Positions 54,280 through 61,360 of a stretch of DNA of 64,000 bases are shown here, piece by piece. The stretch covers positions 1-64,000 of the forward strand of contig PMSV01000015.1 in assembly GCA_003168265.1 (NCBI GenBank), written 5' to 3'. The notes beneath the pieces were generated by a model. The model made no database searches. It saw nothing but the letters and a program-made list of their open reading frames with translations, and was not told the DNA's origin. Numbering within the stretch: position 1 is the first letter of the stretch; each line of letters opens with the position of its first letter. Both the position numbers and the translations under genes were made by a program. This stretch comes from Chitinophagaceae bacterium (lineage in GTDB: Bacteria; Bacteroidota; Bacteroidia; Chitinophagales; Chitinophagaceae).

Positions 54280-54642
54280 TTATTTTTTATTTTTTTTCAA
54301 TTGTTTCAGGAGTAATTCCAGGTCGTTGACGGAAAGTTTCTGTTCCTCGACCAGGAAGGAAACGACATTGCTGAAAGAACCCGAAAAATATCCGCCCGCC
54401 AGTTTAGTCAGGGCGCTTTTGGAATATTCGTCTTTGGAAACCAGCGGATGGTAGCGGAAGACCCTGCCCAGGTCCTCAATGCGTACAAAGCCCTTATCCA
54501 CAAGGGTCTTGAGAATGGTGGCCACCGTATTCTTATGTGGCTGGGGAGGGGGCATATTTTCCACAACTTCCATAAGCATTCCGCATCCGAGTTTCCAAAG
54601 CACATGCATAATTTGCTCCTCCGCCTTTGTTAATGATTTCAT
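54280..54642 (-). CDS. BlaI/MecI-family repressor
   Basis: 120 residues. The winged helix is KAEEQIMHVLWKLGCGMLMEVVENM and NTVATILKTLVDKGFVRIEDLGRVFRYHPLVSKDEY, with the C-terminal dimerisation helices following. It binds dyads and is inactivated by its BlaR1-type partner. Two matching AACTAT dyads lie directly upstream within its own promoter. The genes downstream in the same direction (BlaR1, then ApbE-PepSY group after 119 bp) are candidate members of the regulon. Confidence 0.95.
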   Translation of the reverse strand: MKSLTKAEEQIMHVLWKLGCGMLMEVVENMPPPQPHKNTVATILKTLVDKGFVRIEDLGRVFRYHPLVSKDEYSKSALTKLAGGYFSGSFSNVVSFLVEEQKLSVNDLELLLKQLKKNKK

Positions 54643-54645
54643 CTA

Positions 54646-54692
54646 AACTATAATTATAGTTTGAAGGTAAAACTATTTTTATAGTTCACAAA
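54646..54692 (-). promoter_or_regulatory. blaI promoter with two operator dyads
   Basis: On the minus strand TTTG (54689-54692), 19 bases, then TACCTTCA (54662-54669) form a promoter. The dyad AACTAT-AAAA-ATAGTT (54671-54686) fills the spacer. The perfect palindrome AACTATAATTATAGTT (54646-54661) covers the expected start. Centres are 25 bp apart, and the ATG is four bases after the second. Confidence 0.85.
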
Positions 54693-54859
54693 AAAAATTT
54701 GGCTCTTAGGTGTATTTTAAGCGGCTGGGGTGTATTTCCGTTTTGTTCGGTTAATGCTATATTCGTCGTAATGAATAGTTCAACATAATCTATCCCTACT
54801 CTTATCAGGCACTATAATTGTGATTCGAATCAGGCGGGTGTCCTTTAGAGAAGGTAGAT

Positions 54860-56122
54860 TTGAAGCTGGATCGTCACTTCTTACAATTAAATCCTCTTTT
54901 TTTGCGTCTCAACATAAGATTTATTGGTCTTCTCACCGCAGTAATGATTCTCTGTTCTTACCACGCTACCTGTCAGGAAAAGAAAATAAAGAAGATCAAA
55001 AACGCGGACGACCTGATCGCTGCGATCCGTCTGGTCGCGGGCAAAAGGCACCGGATCGATAGTCTGCCTCAATCTCACCGCTCACTCTATTTTTCTTTTT
55101 TGCCAGTCAGTTCCCAGGCACCCGGGGCAGGTATCGCGCTCCTCACTTCGACCACTATCGGGTTTTATCTGAGCAGTCTTCCAAAAACCTCATTTTCCAC
55201 CATCGTCTTTTCTCCATATGTTACCTTCGATGGAAGAATCGGCTTTACCCTTAAGTCAAATCTTTGGCTTGCCCGAAACAAATGGGAGATCATTGGCGAT
55301 ACCAGGTACCTCTATTACCCTCAGGATACCTGGGGTCTTGGAGGATCATTTGACGATGAGAACAGATTACTGATCAATTATAAATATGTCCGATTTTATG
55401 AGACCATACTAAGGCGGATCAGGCCTGATTTTCTCATCGGCCTCGGCTACCATGCGGATGCACATTTTGACATAAGGTCCCTCAATGACAGTCCGACCCT
55501 GGCCAAATTCTCCGGTTACCCCTATGGTACGGGCAGTTCAGAAAACTCCTTTTCTTCCGGCCTCTCTGCCAATATTCTATACGATGAGAGAAAAAACGAG
55601 TTCAATCCCCTTCCCGGCTTTTATGGTAACCTCGTTTTCAGGGTCAATTCCACCAATCTTGGCGGTAATACGAATTGGCAATCCCTCTACCTTGACCTGA
55701 GAAGATATATTTCATTCAGTGGTGATGAACATCAAAACATGCTTGCTTTCTGGACCTTCTATTGGACAGTTTTCAAAAGCCATGCTCCCTACCTCGATCT
55801 TCCAAGCATCGGCTGGGACCCCTACCAGCAAAGGTCAGGAAGGGGCATCCTCCAAAACCGTTACAGGGGAAATAGTCTTTTCTATCTGGAAAGCGAATAC
55901 CGGAAGGATATAACCGAAAACGGGCTCTTTGGTTTTGTTCTTTTTGCCAATCTAAACAGTGTTACCGAACCCGTGACCTACCAATTCGAATACCTGCATC
56001 TGGCAGCAGGGGGAGGGCTTCGAATGAAGTTCAACAAACGCTCAGGGACCAATATATGTCTGGACTATGGAGTCAGCAGGGGATATTCGGCAGTTTACTT
56101 GAATCTGGGAGAAACCTTTTGA
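54860..56122 (+). CDS. Outer-membrane beta-barrel of the BamA/surface-antigen type
   Basis: 420 residues if TTG 54860 is the start, which gives a signal peptide (FIGLLTAVMILCSYHATC); the next ATG (54944) would be too far in. The mature protein is a run of amphipathic strands with GGSFDDENRLLINYKYVRFYE, GLSANILYDERKNEFNPLPGFYGNLVFR and a C-terminal YSAVYLNLGETF. This resembles the Bac_surface_Ag (BamA/TamA barrel) family without POTRA domains. The role may be as a transport or phospholipase-type barrel; unknown. Confidence 0.82.
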   Translation: MKLDRHFLQLNPLFLRLNIRFIGLLTAVMILCSYHATCQEKKIKKIKNADDLIAAIRLVAGKRHRIDSLPQSHRSLYFSFLPVSSQAPGAGIALLTSTTIGFYLSSLPKTSFSTIVFSPYVTFDGRIGFTLKSNLWLARNKWEIIGDTRYLYYPQDTWGLGGSFDDENRLLINYKYVRFYETILRRIRPDFLIGLGYHADAHFDIRSLNDSPTLAKFSGYPYGTGSSENSFSSGLSANILYDERKNEFNPLPGFYGNLVFRVNSTNLGGNTNWQSLYLDLRRYISFSGDEHQNMLAFWTFYWTVFKSHAPYLDLPSIGWDPYQQRSGRGILQNRYRGNSLFYLESEYRKDITENGLFGFVLFANLNSVTEPVTYQFEYLHLAAGGGLRMKFNKRSGTNICLDYGVSRGYSAVYLNLGETF

Positions 56123-56136
56123 AATGATATTTTACA

Positions 56137-56355
56137 ATGAATTTCCCAAGGCAGAACTATGAAAATGGGTTTTCTTTCCCTAACCGTTATTTAATCAATA
56201 CAACAGCTTCATACTCTCAGCAGAAAAATCTTTTAACTTTGCCACCCCGCGTTGAATATAGGCTTACCCTTAAGGGGTTGGAGCTGCTGCCCATCTTATC
56301 CATGCTGAAAAAATGGGACACAAAATATAGCCCTAAATTGCAGAACACTAAATAG
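56137..56355 (+). pseudogene. HxlR-family regulator, C-terminal fragment
   Basis: 72-codon frame. From about residue 36 it reads PPRVEYRLTLKGLELLPIL, the wing and last helix of HxlR/MarR-like regulators. The first 35 residues are not homologous and appear to be unrelated sequence read into the frame. The DNA-binding helices are absent. It is probably debris of a deleted gene. Confidence 0.65.
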
Positions 56356-56364
56356 CACCATCCC

Positions 56365-56730
56365 ATGAGCCTGGAAAAAATCAATCTCGCTGAAAAATTC
56401 CTCAGCATAAATGATCATTGGAATCCCCGTATCGCAGGAGAACTAAATGGTCAACAGGTCAAGCTCGTCAAATTCCAGGGTGAATTCATATGGCATCATC
56501 ATGACCGTGAAGACGAGATGTTCCTTGTCGTATCAGGCTCCTTTGACATGCACCTGCCTGACCGGATCATTCATATCAGTGAAGGGGAATTCATCATCAT
56601 CCCTCGCGGCCTCGAGCATAAACCTGTCGCGATCGGGGAAGTCCAGGTCATGCTCTTCGAGCCGGCCACGACTTTGAATACGGGGAATATTAAAAATGAA
56701 TTTACTAAGGAGAATCTAAAATCGGTATAA
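56365..56730 (+). CDS. Small cupin-domain protein
   Basis: 121 residues, one cupin barrel: WHHHDREDEMFLVVSG gives the first motif (three His and Glu metal ligands), and EGEFIIIPRGLEHKP the second. Small cupins of this kind bind Fe, Mn or Ni and act as isomerases, oxygenases or sensors. It lies 1 bp before the nuclease gene in the same direction and is likely co-transcribed. The substrate is unknown. Confidence 0.92.
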   Translation: MSLEKINLAEKFLSINDHWNPRIAGELNGQQVKLVKFQGEFIWHHHDREDEMFLVVSGSFDMHLPDRIIHISEGEFIIIPRGLEHKPVAIGEVQVMLFEPATTLNTGNIKNEFTKENLKSV

Positions 56731-56731
56731 A

Positions 56732-57853
56732 ATGAAATCCTACTTTAAATCATTCTTCGCAATCGTCCTCCTTCCTCTGCTCCTTCTAAGCCCTAAAACA
56801 AGTTCAGCCTGGGGAGCAAAGGGGCATGGCATTGTAGCCGAGATCGCTTTCAGTTATCTCGACGATCAGACAAAGAAAAACGTGCTCGCACTCCTGGACG
56901 GAATGAACATCGAAGATGCGGCCAACTGGATGGATGCCATGCGTAGTGATCATGCCTTTGATTACATGAAGCCTTATCATTATATTGATCTTCCCAAAGG
57001 TCAGGAACTCACTGAAACTAATGGAGAAAATATTGTCGGAGTTCTCAATCAAACCCTGCATGAATTAGAAAACCCAGCCCAATTGTCAAGGGATAAACTA
57101 AAGACCGATCTGCTCTATCTTTTTCATCTGATCGGCGACCTGCACCAGCCCCTCCATGTCGGCTATCCCGAAGACAAAGGCGGCAACACCTATCAGGTTT
57201 CTTTTTTTGGTCAGGGCACCAATCTTCACCATGTATGGGATACCGATATCATTGAATATGAAAAATTAACCCTTGAATCTGTTCTGGAAGCAGAAAAGAA
57301 GAATCCAAAGCAAATCGCTGATATTCAAAAAATCGACATTCTTCAATGGGCCAACGACTCCAGAAGCTATCTCAATTTGGTTTATTCACTCGATGGCCAT
57401 ACTATGAATGAAAATTATATCCGGAAAGCCCTTCCCGTAATCGAGAGTCAATTATATAACGCAGGGCTAAGGCTCGCATCAGTATTGCAGCGCTATTACC
57501 GGAATATCTTAATTCCGGCAGGCGGCGCCCCCGCAATTGCTGCTTCTATCCCAACAATCGATATAAAACAGGCCTCCTCCTATGAAGGCAAAACGGTCAG
57601 GATCTGTGACAAAGTTTACCAGGCCAAATACCTGAGTTCCTCCAACCGTCAACCCACATTCTTGGACATGGGTGATTATTACCCCAATTCCCCTCTCACT
57701 GTGGTCATATTCGGCGAATCCCGGAGCAATTTTTCAAATACCCCTGAAATCTATTATGTTAACAAACAGGTATGTATAACTGGAAAAATCCAGATCTATA
57801 AGGGCAAGCCTGAAATCATCGCGGATGATCAAAAACAGATCGAGCTCAAATAA
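56732..57853 (+). CDS. S1/P1-type nuclease with C-terminal OB-like domain
   Basis: 373 residues. A signal peptide cleaved after Ala26 leaves Trp27 as the mature N-terminus, which in this family binds zinc through its amino group. Other zinc ligands are His32, Asp in ANWMDAMR, His in PYHYIDL, and HLIGDLHQPLHVG and LHHVWDTDII. Residues about 27-265 are the nuclease. About 100 extra residues follow (ASSYEGKTVRICDKVYQAKYL, FLDMGDYYPNSPLTVVIFG, VCITGKIQIYKGKPEIIADD) that look like an OB fold, as in nucleic-acid-binding domains. It degrades single-stranded nucleic acid outside the cytoplasm, probably for nutrient use. Confidence 0.92.
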   Translation: MKSYFKSFFAIVLLPLLLLSPKTSSAWGAKGHGIVAEIAFSYLDDQTKKNVLALLDGMNIEDAANWMDAMRSDHAFDYMKPYHYIDLPKGQELTETNGENIVGVLNQTLHELENPAQLSRDKLKTDLLYLFHLIGDLHQPLHVGYPEDKGGNTYQVSFFGQGTNLHHVWDTDIIEYEKLTLESVLEAEKKNPKQIADIQKIDILQWANDSRSYLNLVYSLDGHTMNENYIRKALPVIESQLYNAGLRLASVLQRYYRNILIPAGGAPAIAASIPTIDIKQASSYEGKTVRICDKVYQAKYLSSSNRQPTFLDMGDYYPNSPLTVVIFGESRSNFSNTPEIYYVNKQVCITGKIQIYKGKPEIIADDQKQIELK

Positions 57854-57863
57854 AGCAAAAACG

Positions 57864-57895
57864 AAAGCCGCCTCTTTTTAAAAGCGGCGGCTTTT
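57864..57895. terminator. Bidirectional terminator
   Basis: A stem AAAGCCGCC / GGCGGCTTT with a 13-base loop and flanking T/A runs lies between the convergent nuclease and carboxypeptidase-regulatory-like genes. Confidence 0.88.
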
Positions 57896-57950
57896 CTAGC
57901 ATACGAACACAACCAGGCATCAATACTGCCTGACAACCCTCTTCACTTAT

Positions 57951-58271
57951 CTATTGTTCAAGTTTGATTTCCCCTACATCCGTTGTCTGCCCATCATTTA
58001 CCATAACCCCTTCTTTCGTCGTGGGCTTGTAAGGAGAGGTGGCAACAATGATCAGCCTGTAAACCCCGGGTTTGGCATTCAGTATCTGGAAAGAACCTGA
58101 TTCTATATTGGATCTCAAACTGTCCATTCCTGATACAGCCCATATATCTGTTGCTGCGCTGGCAGGTGTCACCCTTCCCTTAATCGACCCGTTTTCAACT
58201 CTTGTAAATGCGAATAAACCGATGACCGCAACAATGGCAAAAGCTGCCATTCTAAAATTAATAACCTTCAT
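57951..58271 (-). CDS. Small exported carboxypeptidase-regulatory-like protein
   Basis: 106 residues. A signal peptide (AAFAIVAVIGLFAFTRV) precedes a single prealbumin-like beta-sandwich: GSIKGRVTPASAATDIWAVSG, GSFQILNAKPGVYRLIIVA and VNDGQTTDVGEIKL. Such one-domain proteins are common and uncharacterised in Bacteroidota and may bind carbohydrates or surfaces. It ends at the bidirectional terminator. Confidence 0.85.
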   Translation of the reverse strand: MKVINFRMAAFAIVAVIGLFAFTRVENGSIKGRVTPASAATDIWAVSGMDSLRSNIESGSFQILNAKPGVYRLIIVATSPYKPTTKEGVMVNDGQTTDVGEIKLEQ

Positions 58272-58526
58272 AAAAGAAATTTTTTAAAACGTCATAATAT
58301 AATTAATATTCCGGTAAACACTATTTCTACATCACGCTTAGAGTCGAAGTAATTAGTTTAGGCCAACAACTGTGCCATAATCTTCGGATGCTGGAATGTA
58401 TAGTTTTTAATTGAAGGACCGCATTAGAAATTTTTTAATTTTCAATAACTTAATTAACCGGGAATTAACCCTGGCCCGCTCCACCTTCATTCCCATTTCC
58501 TCATTTTATAATCTAAACGGGATATC

Positions 58527-58703
58527 ATGAATTGCAAATTACTCAACTGCGCAGCCTTCAACATCCTGGTCATTGCAAACATTACAGCCTGCAAAACCAC
58601 TAAGTGCATTGAAGCCATCAGGGAACTCATGAAATCCCCCAATACAAAAGTCATTATCGCAGACAACAAGACCATGATGGTGAATAATCTGGGGGATAAA
58701 TAA
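58527..58703 (+). CDS. Possible 58-residue Cys-containing exported peptide
   Basis: A plus-strand frame starts MNCKLLNCAAFNILVIANIT, includes ACKTTKCIEAIRELM and ends NNLGDK. Codon choice is like that of neighbouring genes. It has a hydrophobic stretch that could be a signal or anchor. A minus-strand frame over the same DNA (58487-58747, 86 codons, two hydrophobic segments) is the alternative; at most one is likely to be real. The remainder of the gap 58272-58745 holds nothing recognised. Confidence 0.3.
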   Translation: MNCKLLNCAAFNILVIANITACKTTKCIEAIRELMKSPNTKVIIADNKTMMVNNLGDK

Positions 58704-58745
58704 AAGCGATATGCCCGGAATTTGATAAATTTATTAAAAACGCCC

Positions 58746-59534
58746 ATGGGATCAAAAGTGATACAGGCCGAATTATGGAACAGAAGTGCCCATGACTGGG
58801 CCTCACTTCAGGAAAAAACCAGCCTTCCCTGTTATGAATACATACTGGAAAAACTGCCCGTCATGGCCGGGGAAAATTTATTGGATGCCGGCTGCGGTTC
58901 CGGATATTTCAGTCAGCTCGCTCATCGAAGGGGAGCACGGGTAACCGGTCTGGATGCAAGTGAAAAATTAATCGAAGAAGCAAAAAAAAGAGAGCCCGGT
59001 CTTAGTTTTATTTGCGGGGACATAGAATCCTTGCCATTTCCCGACAAGAGCTTCCAGTCAGTTTGCGCTTTGAATTCCATCCAATATGCTGAAAATACTA
59101 GTGATGCATTATTGGAACTCCGCAGAGTGTTAACCGAAAAAGGAAAGCTGGTCACCATGATCTGGGGCAATAAAGAAGACTGCCAGGCCTTCGCCTATCT
59201 GAAAGCTTTAGGCAGTTGCATGCCTCCTTCACCTGGTTCAGGCGGCCCATTTTTATTGACCGAAAACCATATGTTACAGGATAAATTAAAAGATGCAGGA
59301 TTCAAATTGCTGCATGAAATTGATCTCCCCTGCTCCATGAATTACCCGGACCTGAACATTGCCATGCGCGGCTTGCTGTCAGCAGGTCCCTCATCAAAGG
59401 CTATCGGCTATAGTTCATATGAAAAGGTCTATGAGGCAGTCTCCGGGGCTCTCAAGCCCTATATCCAAAATGACGGTTCGGTCAGGCTGGAGAATAAATT
59501 CAGGATCGTATTCTCGGAGAAAGCAGCTACTTGA
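58746..59534 (+). CDS. Class I SAM-dependent methyltransferase
   Basis: 262 residues from ATG 58746 (a TTG at 58722 is less likely). Motif I is LLDAGCGSGYFSQLA, followed by VTGLDASEKLIEEAKKR, the acidic FICGDIESLPFPDKSF and GKLVTMIWG, typical of the UbiE/Methyltransf_11 group. The substrate is not evident. It precedes the glycosyltransferase-HAD fusion by 84 bp in the same direction, so a sugar or glycerate derivative is one possibility; a BioC role in biotin synthesis is not supported by position. Confidence 0.9.
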   Translation: MGSKVIQAELWNRSAHDWASLQEKTSLPCYEYILEKLPVMAGENLLDAGCGSGYFSQLAHRRGARVTGLDASEKLIEEAKKREPGLSFICGDIESLPFPDKSFQSVCALNSIQYAENTSDALLELRRVLTEKGKLVTMIWGNKEDCQAFAYLKALGSCMPPSPGSGGPFLLTENHMLQDKLKDAGFKLLHEIDLPCSMNYPDLNIAMRGLLSAGPSSKAIGYSSYEKVYEAVSGALKPYIQNDGSVRLENKFRIVFSEKAAT

Positions 59535-59618
59535 CAATGAATGACATGCAATCTGCCCAAAACTTGGTCCGAAGTTTGACTATTTAAAATTACCGAACCA
59601 GCCACCAAAAAGACGCCT

Positions 59619-60995
59619 ATGATTACCGTTATCATTCCCGCATTAAATGAGGAAAAATCGATCCGTAAAGTAATTCAGAAAGCGAAACGTTATGACCTCG
59701 TATCGGAGATCATTGTTGTTGACGACAATTCCGCTGACAAAACCGTGAGTGAAGCCAGAAAGGAAAATGTGAGTATACTAACCAGTACTGAGCGAGGCAA
59801 GGGGCGTTCCATGCATGAAGGAATGATGTTTGCGAAAAATGAGATAATTGTCTTTCTGGACGCGGATATCAGCAATTATCCAAATGACATAGTGAGTAAA
59901 CTTACCAGCCCCCTCTTCGAAAACAGGGCCGATTTTGTCAAATCCTATTTCGAGCGCCAGGCCGGAAGGGTCTCAGAGATCCTGGTCAAACCCCTGCTCG
60001 AATTTTTCTTCCCTCATCTTTTACAATTCAGGCAACCCCTTAGCGGAATGATCGCCGGAAAGAAATCCTTTTTCGAAAAAATTGAATTTGAAAACGACTA
60101 TGGTGTGGACATTGGGATCCTGATTGATATGGATAATGTGAATGCAAGAATCGTTGAGGTCTGCATCGGCAAAATTGATAATGATATGCAGCCCCTGCAA
60201 GCCCTTGGAAAAATGGCAAGACAGGTGGCCAATGCCATATTCAAAAGGGTGAGCCATTTTGGTTTAAATAAGACCGCTCAAACTTTGATGCTGAATCAGA
60301 CGCCTCTGGATGATTTTGAATTCCCCATTCCTCTCAAGGCTCATAATGCAAAGAAATTGGTGGTATTCGATATGGACAATACACTTCTTCGCGGAAGTTT
60401 CATAAAGAAGGCAGCAGAGAAATTTGGGTTTGAAAACCAATTGCAGGAAATAGTCCAAAGCACCGATCCCGGCTTCTTAAGAACCGAGAAAATCGCCCGG
60501 CTCCTCGAAGGAAGGGCATTTCATGAACTTATCCAGGTGCTCGAGTCCATACCCATTATCGGCGATGCTGTCAATACCGTAAAAGAACTAAAACTCCGCG
60601 GTTACATTACCGGTATCATCAGTGACAGTTATCAATGCATTACCAATCATCTGAAAAATGTGCTGGGGCTGGACTTTTCCCTCGCTAACGATCTCCAGTT
60701 CAAAAAAAGTATTGTGACCGGGGAAGTGAAAATTCCTTTCCCTCTGAAGAACCAGGTTCTTAGCAAATGCGACCACGATTATTGCAAACTGAACATGTTC
60801 TTATTCATTTTGACCCATTACGGCGTCGATATAAAAAACGCCGTTGCGGTCGGTGACGGAATGAATGATATTTGCATGGTAAAACATGCAGGTAGCGGAA
60901 TCTCCCTGAATTCAGAATGCAGTCAATTGTCCGAGGTCGCAGGCCATGTTCTTAGAGAAGAATCACTGACTCCCTTGCTAAAGATTATTGGATAA
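59619..60995 (+). CDS. GpgS-like glycosyltransferase fused to HAD-IB phosphatase
   Basis: 458 residues. Residues 1-210 are a GT-A glycosyltransferase: VIIPALNEEKSIRKVI, VVDDNSADKT, GKGRSMHEGM and D81-A-D83. RVSEILVKPLLEFFFPHLLQ, RQPLSGMIAGKKSF and YGVDIGILID are close to glucosyl-3-phosphoglycerate synthases. From about 245 a HAD phosphatase follows: D251-M-D253-N-T, IISDS and GDGMNDICMVKHAG, as in SerB-like enzymes. The fusion would make a phosphorylated glycoside and dephosphorylate it in one protein, the logic of glucosyl- or mannosylglycerate (compatible solute) synthesis. Sugar and acceptor are inferred. Confidence 0.85.
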   Translation: MITVIIPALNEEKSIRKVIQKAKRYDLVSEIIVVDDNSADKTVSEARKENVSILTSTERGKGRSMHEGMMFAKNEIIVFLDADISNYPNDIVSKLTSPLFENRADFVKSYFERQAGRVSEILVKPLLEFFFPHLLQFRQPLSGMIAGKKSFFEKIEFENDYGVDIGILIDMDNVNARIVEVCIGKIDNDMQPLQALGKMARQVANAIFKRVSHFGLNKTAQTLMLNQTPLDDFEFPIPLKAHNAKKLVVFDMDNTLLRGSFIKKAAEKFGFENQLQEIVQSTDPGFLRTEKIARLLEGRAFHELIQVLESIPIIGDAVNTVKELKLRGYITGIISDSYQCITNHLKNVLGLDFSLANDLQFKKSIVTGEVKIPFPLKNQVLSKCDHDYCKLNMFLFILTHYGVDIKNAVAVGDGMNDICMVKHAGSGISLNSECSQLSEVAGHVLREESLTPLLKIIG

Positions 60996-61029
60996 TCCAT
61001 TGAAACAAAAATCTGGACTGAAAAAGAAT

Positions 61030-61336
61030 ACTTTGATTCCTTTCCAAAGTGAAATTCAGAAACTATTAATGAAGGTCAGAAAAACAATCCTCGCCAACTC
61101 TCCCCAGGTCACTGAAACAATTTCCAACAGAATGTCCGCTTACAAAATCTAAAAAGAAACCGCTTGTTTATTTTACCCCATTCAAGAATCATCTTGGATT
61201 TTACGCTTGCACCCAAGAGGCATAATGCATCTACCCGGGAACTATCCAAATACAAACAAGGGGGGGCTCACTGCAATTCCCCTATGACAGCCCGATTCCC
61301 TTAGCGCCGATGCCACTATCGCGAAGTCTAAATTGA
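61030..61336 (+). pseudogene. Decayed DUF1801 (YdhG-like) gene
   Basis: Pieces of one protein lie in order but in different frames. They are SEIQKLLMKVRKTILANSPQ to NRMSAYKI (61030-61149, then a stop), KKPLVYFTPFKNHLGFYACT (from about 61157, stop at 61223), ELSKYKQGG (61239) and GSLQFPYDSPIPLAP (61265, stop at 61334). These match the conserved blocks of DUF1801 proteins. At least three frameshifts make it non-functional. It fills most of the 365-bp gap before the permease. Confidence 0.8.
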
Positions 61337-61360
61337 ACTCTTTCTAAAATCCTATCCCCT

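Noticed and set aside
58487-58747. Minus-strand 86-codon membrane ORF as a firm gene
   Set aside because: It overlaps the methyltransferase start region and the plus-strand small ORF, and its hydrophobicity may come only from being antisense.
58746-59534. Assignment of the methyltransferase as BioC
   Set aside because: It has only general class I motifs and lies 33 kb from the biotin genes; no BioC-specific feature is visible.
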